A stretch of 64,000 nt of DNA from NCBI GenBank assembly GCA_006384855.1, contig VCJN01002426.1:149934-213933 (forward strand), written 5' to 3'. This stretch comes from Tetraselmis striata. Its lineage: Eukaryota > Chlorophyta > Chlorodendrophyceae > Chlorodendrales > Chlorodendraceae. The notes below the pieces were generated by a model. It made no database searches and was not told the DNA's origin. It saw nothing but the letters and a program-made list of their open reading frames with translations. This document shows, piece by piece, positions 11,077 through 21,867 of this stretch (positions within the stretch are counted from its first letter, which is position 1; each line of letters begins with the position of its first letter). The translations under genes were made by a program, and so were the position numbers.

Positions 11077-11391
11077 GGGATGGGCGGGGCAGCGGTTGCT
11101 ACCGAGTGAGGCGTAGCATCGTTTGCAGTAGCAACGCAGCCTTTCCGGTGTGACGCCGCCTGGATGTAACCCAGCAGTACGCGCAAAGTGCAAGTGCAAG
11201 CTGCTGATGGCGGGGATCCCGCGCGGGGGGGGGGGGGGGGGGGGGGGGGGAGGCAGCGGCTGTGGGATAGGCGCGGCAGCGGTTGCTACAGAGTGAGGCG
11301 TCGCATCGTTTGCAGTAGCAACGCAGCCTTTCCGGTTGCATAGTGTGACGCAGCCTGGATGTAACCCAGCAGTACGCGCAAAGTGCAAGTG
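11077..11391. repeat. Direct duplication of about 120 bp around a G run
   Basis: Copies at 11077-11196 and 11263-11391 share GCAGCGGTTGCTAC, GTTTGCAGTAGCAACGCAGC and GGATGTAACCCAGCAGTACG in order. They are separated by a 25-base G run at 11226-11250. No ORF spans them meaningfully. The second copy has a small insertion near 11335. Confidence 0.8.
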
Positions 11392-11433
11392 TTACACGTC
11401 CGTGTGCCCCACCCAATGACATTGCGCCCGACC

Positions 11434-12135
11434 TCACTGACGGCATGTCTCGCTCTCCTTCAGCTCCTGGGCCGTCCGCCGCCTCACCCTGCGCACCCTA
11501 CCAGCCGCGCGTGCCTTCTCGGAAGCCTCACACACGGCGGCGCGAGTCGCGTCGTGGAACGCGTCCCTGACATGGCGGAACTCCGCCCTCTTCGTGGCCG
11601 TGGTCGGGCAGGGGACTGCCCGCTGATGGGTCGCCATGCATGGGTACTTGGGGCCGCACAAAGCCGGGGTGCCGTCGCAGCAACACTCCCAGTCCGTCCG
11701 TTGGCCGCAGTCCACGCATGACGGGCGTCCGGCCAGGACACGCACATGATAGTGCATGTGGCCGCCTCCCGCCACTGCTCGTAGTGCTCCGGTCAACATG
11801 GCGACGAGCAAGTCGGCATGTCCCGCAGGTGGCTGCGGGGCGGGTGGCGCGAGCGCAGCCTCGCTCGCCTCGACAACCCCCTCAGCCCGATCAGTCGCCT
11901 CGACCACGGCCTCCTCCGCCTCCTGACGCGGCGCACCAGGCGCATCATCGTCGTCTGGCAGGGCGTCCCCCCCCGCAACGGCGCCGTCGGCGGTGGCCGA
12001 CGCCGTCGTGGCGGGGTGTTGTGAGGAGGTGGCCCTAGACATAGGTGGGGCCGGCACCGCCATGTGTTGCTCCACATGCGGTGCGGTTCCTGACGCGACA
12101 GCTCCGTCGCACCAGTACCGGCGCCGGCACCCCAC
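11434..12135 (-). CDS. Unrecognised Cys-rich ORF, possibly a transposase C-terminus
   Basis: A 233-codon open frame on the minus strand. The first 120 residues are Ala/Glu/Asp-rich and look disordered. The C-terminal part carries a compact Cys cluster, RPSCVDCGQRTDWECCCDGT then LCGPKYPC-x3-H, which fits a C-x2-C-x7-C-x1-2-C...C...C...H zinc-binding pattern. Clusters like this sit at the C-terminus of piggyBac-like and some other DDE transposases. A basic tail (RVRRVRRRTAQELKESE) ends it. No catalytic Asp domain is visible upstream, so it may be a fragment. Surrounding DNA is transposon-rich. The transposase link is a guess. Confidence 0.35.
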   Translation of the reverse strand: MGCRRRYWCDGAVASGTAPHVEQHMAVPAPPMSRATSSQHPATTASATADGAVAGGDALPDDDDAPGAPRQEAEEAVVEATDRAEGVVEASEAALAPPAPQPPAGHADLLVAMLTGALRAVAGGGHMHYHVRVLAGRPSCVDCGQRTDWECCCDGTPALCGPKYPCMATHQRAVPCPTTATKRAEFRHVRDAFHDATRAAVCEASEKARAAGRVRRVRRRTAQELKESETCRQ

Positions 12136-13027
12136 GCACGCCTGCTGGGCTTACCACCAACCGGCATGTTTCCTTTGGGAGGCGGTTCATCCGCGTCGGA
12201 GGTGAGCGGCGGTGCCTGTGTGGGTGTGGATACTGCCCGGCCATTAGGGCTCCCGCCGCCTGTCGCTCCGCCGACCCACGCCGCGGCGTGTGCTGCGCCC
12301 CGCATAGTCGCCTCGAATATAATATACATGACGCGGGGACGGGGGGGGGGATTCGTGCGTTTCGTATGTCGGCGGAAAGGCGTGCGAAGCTGCGGCTGGC
12401 GAAGGTGGTGGAAGGAAGCGTGGCGGCGTCGGCGGCGTATTACCGTGCGTGCATGCGTGCGCAACCCCGCGGCAGCAAGCGCCGGACTCGGCGTGTGCCA
12501 GCGGCAGAGCTGCGAAGCCATGGACACGGTACGGGATGCCAAGTCTGGCTAAGCAACTGCCGAGGCTGGCGGCTTAACCCCCATGTCCGGCGGTTGAGGG
12601 ACGGAAAGTGCGTAGAAGTTGATCGGGAAAGCGGGCATATAAGCCTGGCTGTGCTAGGTTCCTATTAAGTAATGGCGGTTTGTGCTAAGTAATTCGTAGG
12701 GGTAGACCATGCAGCGCAGGTAGGGGGCGGTATAAATGAGGCCGGGCACATATACTGCTCCACGAAACGACACTGTCGCACGTGTGGTTGAATATACGCC
12801 CCCCCCCCCCCCCCCCCTCCCCGCCGGGTCGGCCCGCCGACCCGCCACGGCATGTAATATTTGTCATGCATCGCCGGGGTATGTGTGAGTGGATGCCCCG
12901 CCGCCACATCCCCCCCCCCCCATTTACACTTGTGCACTCATTAAGTTTGGGCTGGTTTCGGAGCAGTACATGTACGTATGTATATACATACAATGGAACG
13001 TAGGACCTGCGCGGAAAGAGGCGGGGC
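12136..13027. other. Intergenic DNA with two C runs
   Basis: C runs lie at 12799-12816 and near 12911. Overlapping frames on both strands around 12150-12660 have GC-biased composition but no motif I recognise. A TGTACGTATGTATATACATACA-like AT-rich stretch is near 12970. Confidence 0.4.
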
Positions 13028-13264
13028 TGGCGGAGTGCGTTGGGGGTGCGTAGAGTAGCGTGTTGGTGAGATTCGGGGTGCATCGGACGCCGGATGCCCA
13101 TCCACCCAGCGTAAAAGACGCCTACGTAATATTCACACTATATATATTCACACGCAAATGTGTGAAAACCGGACATTCCGTGCCGGATGGGTGGGAATAC
13201 GGCGTCCGATGCAGCCAAAACCCCAGCAACACGCTATTCTGTGCACCGCCAATGCACTCCGCCA
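13028..13264. repeat. Foldback element, first of two tandem copies
   Basis: The left arm begins CTGGCGGAGTGCGTTGG and includes TGCATCGGACGCCG; the right arm holds CGGCGTCCGATGCA and ends CCAATGCACTCCGCCAG, so the ends are inverted repeats around a short AT-rich centre. A second copy follows at 13398-13635. Confidence 0.75.
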
Positions 13265-13397
13265 GCACCGCCACATTCTCTGTCGATTTCGAAAACGCCT
13301 TCACATTATCCACCGCTAATTGCAATTGCCACCGTGTAATGTTGTCACGATGTGCGCACACAACAACACTTACTACCGGTTCCGACGCGGATGGAGG

Positions 13398-13810
13398 CGA
13401 GGCTTGCGGAGTGCGTTGGAGGTGCGTAGAGTAGCGTGCTGCAAATAATTGGGGTGCATCGGACGCCGGATGCCCATCCACCCGGCGTAAAAGACGCGTA
13501 ATATTCACACTGCTTTATTAACACACAAATGTGTGAAAACCGGACATTCCGTGCCGGATGGGTGGGAATACGGCGTCCGATGCAGCCAAAACCCCAGCAA
13601 CACGCTATTCTATGCACCGCCAATGCACTCCGCCAGCACCGCCTCATTCTCTGTCGATTTCGAAAACGCCTTCACATTATCCACCGCTAATAATTGCAAT
13701 TGCCACCGTGTAATGTTGTCACGATGTGCGCACACAACAACACTTACTACCGGTTCCGACGCGGATGGAGGCGAGGCTTGCGGAGTGCACTTGCGGTGCA
13801 CAGACTAGCG
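13398..13810. repeat. Second tandem copy of the foldback unit plus shared flank
   Basis: It repeats 13028-13440 with few differences, including the 3' flank with TCGATTTCGAAAACGCCTTC and GGTTCCGACGCGGATGGAGG. The period is about 370 bp. The centre differs most (TATATATTCAC against TGCTTTATTAAC). Head-to-tail duplication of a foldback with its flank is the simplest reading. Confidence 0.8.
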
Positions 13811-13907
13811 GGAGACTAGACCCATTGTCGCTTATTTACAAGCACGGGCGGTGGTGCCAGACCTGATCGTCTACGGCCGATATAATATTCACACTATATT
13901 AACATCG

Positions 13908-13965
13908 GTGCACACCGCCGCACACCGCCGCACACCGCCGCACACCGCCGCACAACGCTGCGCGC
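13908..13965 (+). repeat. 10-bp tandem repeat CACACCGCCG
   Basis: About five near-exact units of CACACCGCCG run in a row, the last one degenerate. It is non-coding as far as I can see. Confidence 0.85.
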
Positions 13966-14230
13966 GCACATTCGTCGCACACATTATCCCGGATTCACTC
14001 GCCGTATCCATTACGCCGTGCTACTTCAACAATAAACATTGCGAAATTACACCGACACAATGCCGCACCGACTAGCTCTTGACAATACGTGTATATAAAT
14101 AGTAGTGGCGCGCTGCTCCTCGCCTCCGATGTGTCGTTGACTGCTGCGGAAGGCGGTCGTCGACTGGGTGTTAGTTTCTCCACCTCGGCCGCCCCCCCCC
14201 CCCCCCCCCCCCTTCACCGCTCACAGCGCC

Positions 14231-14518
14231 ATGGCAGACCTCGCCCCCCGGGCAAAAGTGGGCGGCGAGCCTTGTTGTCTCGCGTGTCCGCGCCGCCGGC
14301 ATCGAGAAGGACGAGAAAGACATGAGGAAACGCGTGACAAGGTGGGCGCGCAACAAAACACTCCATCCTCCGCATTAGCACGCACCCACTCGTGGCTAAC
14401 TTGTGCCGCGCGCAGGTTCGTCCGGGAGCGCCGTAAGGCCCACCTCAACGCCAAGGCTTCCACAGTGCCAGCGGCGCAACTCGTGGTGGCCGAGGAGGCC
14501 GCATCCTCAGCCGCTTAA
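14231..14518 (+). CDS. Small basic ORF, possibly two exons, unrecognised
   Basis: A basic, Arg/Lys-rich segment (KDEKDMRKRVTR) ends at a consensus donor near 14341 (ACAAG|GTGGGC) and joins after GCGCGCAG near 14415 to FVRERRKAHLNAKASTV, ending EEAASSAA at the stop at 14518. The frame of the basic segment does not match the ATG at 14231, so either a further small intron or another start is needed. A C run precedes it at 14191-14211. No family recognised. Confidence 0.25.
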   Translation: MADLAPRAKVGGEPCCLACPRRRHREGRERHEETRDKVGAQQNTPSSALARTHSWLTCAARRFVRERRKAHLNAKASTVPAAQLVVAEEAASSAA

Positions 14519-14590
14519 AGGCGAAACGATTGTGGCTTGTTGTGGGTGTCTGGGCACAGGGGGCGTCCCGACGCGAAGGTAAGGAAGCTC

Positions 14591-14806
14591 ATGGCGGCGT
14601 CGTCGACGGCACAGCCTCCCGGGGTGGTGAAGACACTGACGGATGACAAGAAGCGGAAGAGGCCAGTGAAGAAACGCCGAGGTAAGAAACTGACGGTTGC
14701 GGAGTCGGAGGCGCAGGCGGAGGCGGAGGCGGAGGCGGAGGCGGAGGCAGCGAGATCGTCGAAGCGGAGGGTCCCCCGGGCACGCAAGAACAAGAACAAG
14801 CAGTAG
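14591..14806 (+). CDS. Small Lys/Arg-rich ORF with GGAGGC repeat
   Basis: 71 codons starting MAASSTAQPPGVVKTLTDD, then the basic run KKRKRPVKKRRGKK, which looks like a nuclear localisation signal. An Ala/Glu stretch encoded by (GGAGGC)n and a basic end (RRVPRARKNKNKQ) follow. It lies just after the small basic ORF ending at 14518 and before a C run. No domain recognised; it could be a transposon accessory ORF or chance. Confidence 0.25.
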   Translation: MAASSTAQPPGVVKTLTDDKKRKRPVKKRRGKKLTVAESEAQAEAEAEAEAEAARSSKRRVPRARKNKNKQ

Positions 14807-14814
14807 CCCCCGCC

Positions 14815-16029
14815 CCCTTACCCCCCCCCCCCCCCCCCCCGCCAGGCGGGAGCGGCTGGCGGCGAGGGGGGGCGGGGGGGGGCGGGGCGGGCGTGGTCCC
14901 CCCGCCCCCGCACCCCCCCCCCCCCCGCGGGCCACATTCCCCGATGGCAGCTGTCGCGAATATTGTAATTCAAACATTCTTCGGCAGACCGCTGCCTGCC
15001 CCCGCCCTCCCCCTCGCGAATATTTATGTAACGTGAGCACTCTTTGGCAAAACATGGCAGCCAAACCGCCCATCTGATGACCTTTGATCGGACGGCTGGC
15101 AGGCCCGTTCAGCAGTACTAGCTATAATGTACACAAAATTCCCCAGTGTTCCCGAATAGTACGGCTGAGATTTGCGCTCCCATGTACTAATAGTCGTAGT
15201 TATCCACAGGACCACTCGTGATCGTGCCCGGGTACCGGGTACCGGGTACTAGATACCCGGTACCGGCGTAATAAATATATCGCGTACTACCCGGTACTAC
15301 ACGGACAACCTTGTACCTTGTACGTCAGTGCCATGTACGCTTCACCGGGCTGGTACGACTACCAGAATGATGACAAAAAGGATTTATCGCCCGCCGGCAA
15401 TAACGCCGGATGTACTCGCACGTAACTGGATGGACGTGCCGCCACCAGCAGCAGCCTTCACGGATAAATAATAGTCGCTAGTAGTAGTGCTTCGTCACCT
15501 GTATGTCACATCTGAATCTCACAGTGAAAGCAGCAGCAAGTCCGACGAAAGGCGCCCCACGACGTCACTCATGCTCACCTTCGCGGCCACGCCCGCGACC
15601 GCCGCCACGTCCACGTCCACGCCCGCGTCAAGCGAGCACCGCCGCCACCTGACGAGCAATAGCGGTAGCTTTCATGCTAATGGCGACCGTCGCATCGAAG
15701 ACACGACGCAGGAAATTTAACTATGTCTTTTCGTGTTGCACACGAACGGGCGCAGCGACGGGTGAACTAGTAACCCGTACCATTTCATAGCACATGTAGC
15801 CGGAAAAGTGGATAGGAAAGGAAAAAACTCCATAATCTAGCTAGTTTCGATCTGCCATAAATCTTCTCCAATAATTGCGTACATGTACCTTGTAGGTTGC
15901 ATTATACGCTTACGATAAACGCTTCTATCGCTATATACATATAAACCGTATTTATCGTCAATCGGGTAAGGATAATAAAGGTAGTAGCGACTACTAGTCG
16001 TACCCTATTAGTCGGTGGACGGGACATAA
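14815..16029. other. Non-coding DNA with dispersed repeat copies
   Basis: A C run is at 14821-14840. A short GGGTACC iteration lies near 15228-15262. The inverted partner of the 8290 repeat lies at 15498-15530 and the second copy of the 6376 repeat at 15747-15848. I see no gene. Confidence 0.5.
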
Positions 16030-17245
16030 TTCCTATTATTGTGCGTGTGTCTGTCTTTAAAACCTGTGTACTGCCGGTTTTAACTTACGGGTGTGAAGTA
16101 TGGGGCATGGATAGAACTAGCGGCGCAAATAAATTACTACAAACCGTTCTCAATCAGTGCTTGCGGTGCCTCATTGGGGTGGGTAAAAACGCCCATAGGG
16201 TGGCCACTGCACCGATGATGCGGGAATTGGATATCGCGCCCACAGAGGCTTATACAGCCGCTACGGCACGGGCTCGGGCGTTCCTTAAAGCATCCGACTT
16301 GAATACATGTATAACCCATTTAGTAGATCAGCCAAGTCGGGCGCGCCCTAACACGTGGACGTCGGGGACTGTGCGGTGGTTATATCGACTAGCTAGGGCG
16401 AACGTAGGGCTAGCGGAGGGGGCGCACCTTCCACTTGATGAGTGGAAGTCACTAGCCGCGTGCGATGCCGTTAAACTAGTAAAGGCATCGGTGTGGGCGC
16501 GTTACGAATCGCCGGCGTCGTTAGCACGCACTAAAACCCGGGGTATATATGTCAAGGCGTCTTGTATGTCAAACCCGCTGCCGCCAGAGTACGGTGCGTG
16601 TGGGTGTCCCCGAGGGGGTTGTGGCCGGGCTGCACAATATGATACAATCACGCACCCGAGAATTTCCCACTGCTTGCCGATTGGCCCGGATTCATGTCAT
16701 GCATGAGCGGTTCTTGGAACACTGCCATGCATATGTGGCGGAGCTGAATCTGAGACTATCGAACATATGTTACTTAACTCCCTTTATTTTGGGCGGGGTC
16801 CCCCCTCCCTTCACGGCGCCCTTGATTTCACTGGGAATGGGACAATTTTCCAGCTAATAAGGCATCGGGCCCTCCCTCACATTGCCTTCTTTGTTGCACA
16901 TGTATTGCACTCCCGAAATGCTTTGCTCCGCGGGTTGGGGCTTGCCCCAACTCGCATTACTCGAATGGGCCGACGCCCAAACGGGTAGGGCGGACCTTTC
17001 GTGGTCAGTGCCGGGCATTTTCATGGCCAATGTTTTAGACCGTGATCCAAAAGTGTAGGAAAACAATTCCGTCACTGGCCTCTAATTAGTCTTGCAAAAT
17101 TCTTCGCCAATTTGCTTGATGACCAGCATAACGGAGCGTCGCCTACCCAGAGCTTTCCGTAATTGGATTCCTGCTAAAACGGCCGTCATAGAGACGCTAA
17201 AAGGGTTTCACTTTTGCTAGTCCTGTCCCGGGGACGGAAAAACAA
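16030..17245 (+). mobile_element. 5'-truncated LINE-type retrotransposon (RT C-terminus to 3' tail)
   Basis: The frame at 16041 begins VFKTCVLPVLTYGCEVWGMD, the conserved thumb-end motif of LINE reverse transcriptases. The C-terminal domain (LIGVGKNAHRVATAPMMREL) continues to about 16700. After frameshifts a zinc-knuckle-like end (CHICGGAESETIEHMLLN) is readable near 16725-16775. The frame decays by 17060. The 3' end, about 17150-17242, holds CTTTCCGTAATTGG, ACGGCCGTC and GTCCTGTCCCGGGGACGG before an A-rich end. This tail recurs at three other places in the window. The copy is inactive. Confidence 0.75.
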
Positions 17246-17536
17246 CTAGTCATACCATGTAGCGACTATAGTGGTACCCGGGTGTTAGCTGTGCCCTTTC
17301 CAGTAGCAATCCCTAATCCTTATTTACTGAGTACATGTGCTAGACGCAACATTCAAGAAATCCATACAAATGTCCAAAAGGAAATCCCTAATCCTTCCTT
17401 GTGTGAATTACAAAACGGGCAGTAAGAAATCCACCTCCAAAAAGCGGCCCGCATCCCGCACGAGGCCCTAGTGGCGTGAAATACAAAACGGGCAGTAACA
17501 AATCCACCTACTACTGCTAAAAGCAGTACTAAAAGA

Positions 17537-18600
17537 TCAACACAGCAAGCCGCGTAAAGGCGCGGCCCGCATCCCGGACGAGTCCGGGCCACGCGTGCAC
17601 GTGTGTGCGAGGGTGATCCCCGGACGTGCTCTGCAGCTTCGGCAACGTGATGGTGGACGAATCTGCGCCGTCTGATGAAGCAGCGAGCACGCTCTCGAGC
17701 CGCCACCAAGCTCAGGACCCAAAGGAAGTATCTTGCGAGTAAGGCCTCATGGTGAGCCCGGGTGGTGCACCAAGTGCCCGGCGATGAAAGGGCACCCCGA
17801 TCCGCAGCCATGCGACACCGCGCACTGTGCGGCGCACCCCTTTGCTCACCTCACCCACTGTGCCGAAAACCTTGCCCGTGTTCTCCGACATATCTAGGAT
17901 GTCTCGAAGAGGGCCCTTTTGTCCGGGCTCCGTGTTGTGCCACGCCGCATCCCGCACTGCCAACCCCCGTTGTATGTCGCCCAAGAGGGAGCGTTCAAAC
18001 CGATCCACGGCCGTGCGGTGGCCCCGGGCACCGCAATGTACTTGACCATATACCGCATATAGTCTCGAACTCCAGCTGCAACGTGAACTTCAAGCTCCGG
18101 GGATCATAGCTCCCGGTCACGACGTTGAACGCCGGAAGGGATTGGTCTGCGTCCGGCACCATGTCCTTGAGTTCATCCATGGGTACGGTGTTGCCGAGAG
18201 GCACTGCCTGTTGGAACAAGTAGTCGTCCACCTCCCGGCGTAAAGCGATACCTAGGTCGTGAGCAAAATGATCGCGGAAGGCGTCTTCGATAGCGTCGTG
18301 TTGTACACGCCAGTGGGCGTCTCCAGGTGCCGAGAGCTTCATGAGCGCGTCGCGGTATAGGTCAATAGTGACGGGATTGTGCTCTGTCGAGGGCAGACGA
18401 ATGATCGGGCTACTGAATAACCACCGGGGCCGAGCACGGGCTAGATAGAAAGAAGTATCCGGCAACGACCTCCCGCAGCTCATGCGGAACGGAGTCATGA
18501 CCGTCCGCGCGGTGGGGATGGCCACCATCCAACTGCCCGACGCCGCATCGAGCTGGTTGAACAAAATCCGTTCCCTACATGTGACAAGGAGAGCGCACAC
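17537..18600 (-). pseudogene. Retroelement copy A: C-terminal domain
   Basis: The 5' part (FNQLDAASGSWMVAIPTART...FRMSCGR) matches the segment that follows RT in many algal and fungal non-LTR elements. Then come HDAIEDAFRDHFAHDLGIAL-RREVDD, PAFNVVTGSYDPRS and, in the sister copies, MEFKTMRYGVKY...FGTVGEVS. This pattern of Glu, then Asp and a strand ending x-K, resembles the restriction-like endonuclease end of some elements, but I cannot assign catalytic residues firmly. Confidence 0.5.
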
Positions 18601-18673
18601 CTCATTTCGAAGCCGAGAGTTGTTGGCCTGCTATAGAAATGGCGTCAGCTCCTTTTGCGAGCCCGATGCAACC

Positions 18674-19069
18674 TCAGCTTCCCGCTCCGTCACAAGCGCA
18701 TCTGCATCGCTGAGTTGGCCGGATGTAGCCGCTTGGAGGCGGCCCCACGTCTCGCGCATCGCCGCGGTGTAGCTGGCCGACCCACGAGCATCGTTGAGGA
18801 AGTGGTGATACCGGCGAGGGCGGAAGAAGTTGCGTTGAAGCTGCATCGGCCAAGTACGGACCCAAGCTGTGGGTCAAAGAAACCATGGGTGGGGTGTTGG
18901 TGTCGGAGTTCCTAATGGGGAACCTTGAGAGGATGTCATTCATGCAGCCGATAAAGGCGGCATCACGAACGGTAGCCATGCGGCGGATGCCAGCGCCCGT
19001 ATTCAACCGAGTGGGGAGGTGAAGCCTGTTGCGCGCCATGGTTACTGCATCCTCGCTCAATGTAGCCAC
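18674..19069 (-). pseudogene. Retroelement copy A: region after the RT palm
   Basis: NRLHLPTRLNTGAGIRRMAT-VRDAAFIG is the 'LPxRxGGxGLR...AAfxGS' motif typical of the thumb-to-C-terminus stretch of these retroelements. Later codons run out of frame. Confidence 0.5.
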
Positions 19070-19687
19070 CTATGTTGCCATGGGGCCGGGGTCGTGCCAA
19101 AACTCCGCCAGAAATCGGTGACCAACGGGATTGGTGTCGTTGCCGTACGTGGAGGGGTCAAAAGAGACCCATAGCACCCGCTCGACCGCTGCGAGGACTG
19201 TGGCATCCAGGCACCGCCTCCGCAAAGGCCTCCACCTCGGACGGGAGCGGAGCCAATATCCCGCCTTGTGTTATTGCATGAATTGCGTGAGCATGGCCCA
19301 TGCGTGGTGATGCAGGGCGTGGGTGTGCCGACGGCGGGGTTTGGCAGATAGGAGCTTGCTCAGGCTGGCGTAGTCCACCTCCTCTCGTAGCTCCTCCGCC
19401 TTGCACGCGCATGTACGCATGCACATACTCTGACGATCCGAGCGGCACGTTGAGGAACTTGAAATCGATTTACAACATGCTGACTTGCTGCTCTCCACTG
19501 CCCAAGCCGAGTTGCTTTAAGGACCTGCTTTATCCAACCGTTGTGGGAACCCTAGGGATTACGGATGCACCTTGCGGCCTTCCTCCTTGTCGCCCGCGTC
19601 CCTCCTCCTTCCATTCCGCTTGGTATTGTCCCCCCCCGCCGTGGCGGGGGTGTCGTGTACGGTGGTCTGCGGAAGCGTGTATGTAAG

Positions 19688-20757
19688 TTAACGGTGGGTG
19701 TGCGTGCTCCGGGGTTTGTGGGAGGTACTTGGGTTGGACATGACAAGTTTGAGGGGCTCTCGGGATATGCGGAGGAGAGTATGTAGCCATCCGACTGTGT
19801 GTCGTTGGAGTTTCCTACAGAGGCGGATTGCAGCGGCGCTGGGAGGCGGAGGGGGTTTGTCCGGGGGTTGCTTCTTGGGGCGGAGGACCATGAGGCTATG
19901 AATGGCTTCTAGTGCGAGTTTGTGCATGGTGCCGCTGCGGCTGAGGGTGACGGGGGTGATTTCAATCGGACCCTGCCAGCCTTGTTGACGCACGGCGCTC
20001 ACCGTGTGTTGGTATTTTTCGCGGATGAGAGCGTGCACGGTGGCATGATTGAGATCGGTACAATATTTGAATTCGATTATCAGTATTTTTTGGACTGCTC
20101 TAGGATCGGTGTTGGGGGACATGGTTTCGGTGGCCGGGTCCCAGCCGAATCCGACGATGCGTACTGCGTCCGGCTTGCAGTGTTTAGGGCGGAGGTGAGG
20201 GGGCACGTTGAGGACCGGGATGCCGTGGTGGCCATCTAGCTCGGGCCACTCGATGTCGGCCGGAGCCTCACGCCGCGCGGCCTCCATGTCTGCAATGTAC
20301 GCGTGCATCTTGTCGAAGCGCACCTTAAGCCCCACGGACGCCGTGATGGGCATGCGGAAGGCGTGAAGGGCCGGCCAAACGTGCTCCGGGAAGACCACGA
20401 AATATCCATCGTCGGCGTTGAAGCGCGCCGCCCCGTCTATGACCTCCAACGTGCTTTCACGTTGCTGCACCTTGGGGTGAATCGCGACGCAGAAGAAAGT
20501 CGTGGCCAACGGCGCGCCATGTTGCACGCCGCCCTCCGACCGCAGAGGGGCGGACCGATCGTCCACGACCAGATACGAATACGGGAGAGGGAAGCCAAGA
20601 GCGTAGGGATGACAAGGTGTAGTGGAGAGCAATTGATGTGGCATTGGATCATGGCGAGGCGCCACGCCTCGTTGTAAGCGTTGCGAAAGTCGGTGTGGGC
20701 GATGACGGCACGTGGGCCAAGCTTCTCTGCGATGAGGCGGACGCCGTAGATGAGCAT
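19688..20757 (-). pseudogene. Retroelement copy A: reverse transcriptase
   Basis: Frame 20437-20757 gives AHTDFRNAYNEAWRLAM (palm Asp of motif A). Frame 19688-20665 gives EGGVQHGAPLATTFFCVAI (motif B) and RFNADDGYFVVFPEHVWPAL (motif C with the ADD catalytic pair), then a helix typical of motif D. The two frames overlap and differ by a frameshift between motifs A and B. The 3' frame stays open for 325 codons, so decay is moderate. Confidence 0.75.
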
Positions 20758-21378
20758 AGAGTCGCCCGCGGAAATGCCAATGCCGAGCTGAGATTAAGCA
20801 AGCACCGACACATACGCCTCCTTCATGTTGTCTACCACCGCCCGCTCCGCTACGCGCCGCGCTCCGCCTCCCCGACCGCCACTGACATGCCGCACGTCCG
20901 GGGCCCCGCCCTCGCCTAGCTTCTTGACAGGGGCCACGAGCTTAGCAAAGGCGAAGAGCCGGTTGAACCACCCGGGCATGCGACCTTGAAAGTACATTGA
21001 GGCGACCTATGACATGTCGCGGACCGCCGCAGGCCCCGACGCCGGGGCGTATTCGCTCACCAAGCAGCGGAGATACTCGTTGCGCATGCCTGAGGGCCCC
21101 GCCGCCACGTGCTGCTTGAGTTGTTGGCACGGCACGCGCATGTCCACCGCCGTCAACCGGAATGTCATACGCGGCGTCTAGGATCGGGTGGCTACGTGAC
21201 GGGTGCTTGTCGCGCAGCTGGGCGAGGATAGCATGATCGGATAGGTCGCCAATACCCTACCTTAGAAGATCGTCGGCCAGCCGCTCGGGAGAGCTCTCCG
21301 ACCTCCACCAACGCCACGACAGTGTCCGTGGTGCCCACGAGTAGCGCCGCAAAATAAGAGGTCAACGTCCGTTTGACG

Positions 21379-21800
21379 CTAGCGGGCATGTCCGGCGTAG
21401 AGCGCCTCAGTGCGCGCGTCGTCCCATGAGCGCACGAGTTCGGTCATGCGTCGCTCAGCGAATGCGCGGAATCGCCACGCCAAGGCTTGTTGCCGCCGCC
21501 GCCCGACTCGGTTAGGGGCCCTGCGCAACAATTGCGGCAACATGTACTTCCACTTCAACGCCCTATCCAACACCACGGGGTCATTGGGCTCCGCCGCCGC
21601 CACCACCCGCTCATTCACGCAGCGTTGTGCCTCCGCCCACACTTCTTGAAAGTCGGTAGGCACCGCCGTCTCCATGGACATCTCCGCCGACATGTGCACC
21701 ATGTCCACGTCGGAGAGTTGGTCCACCGCACGAGGCCCTACTGGTACTAGTACTTGTTTATCGGGCCGCTTTTCGGCGGCTTGTTGGGTTGATCTTTTTA
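21379..21800 (-). pseudogene. Retroelement copy A: N-terminal domain
   Basis: FQEVWAEAQRCVNERVVAA then LDRALKWKYMLPQLLRRAPN fits the N-terminal signature (ALKW-x2-LLPQ-x2-LR) that precedes RT in a widespread group of elements of algae, oomycetes and fungi. The open frame extends to 21933 but the part above about 21800 overlaps the inverted copy B and is not the element's own start. Confidence 0.6.
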
Positions 21801-21866
21801 TACTGCTGTTACCGGTACATGTAGCGTCGCTGGGCGGTGGATTTGTTAATGGCCGTTTTGTGATAC
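21762..21866 (+). mobile_element. Isolated 3' end of a retroelement of the same family
   Basis: GGCCGCTTTTCGGCGGCTTG at 21764-21783 is the terminal hairpin of this family in plus orientation. The tail unit GGTGGATTTGTTAATGGCCG follows at 21838. Copy B begins directly after it. Confidence 0.55.
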
Positions 21867-21867
21867 C

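Larger units (their letters stand above)
17405..21800 (-). mobile_element. Non-LTR-like retroelement, copy A, near full length but decayed
   Basis: Coding pieces run from an N-terminal domain (21379-21800) through reverse transcriptase (19688-20757) and a connecting region (18674-19069) to a C-terminal domain (17537-18600), in several frames. Its 3' end shows a hairpin (17545-17575) followed by short direct repeats containing ACAAAACGGGCAGTAA (17411-17435 and 17481-17508). Partial copies lie at 21868-22860 (+) and 61731-62510 (-). No LTRs are seen. Frameshifts and stops make it inactive. Confidence 0.7.

Noticed and set aside
13028-13965. CRISPR-like array
   Set aside because: Repeats are inverted 230-bp foldbacks and a 10-bp satellite, with no regular repeat-spacer spacing, in a eukaryotic genome.
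19922-20677. Plus-strand frames in the retroelement
   Set aside because: They mirror the minus-strand RT frame that carries motifs A to C.
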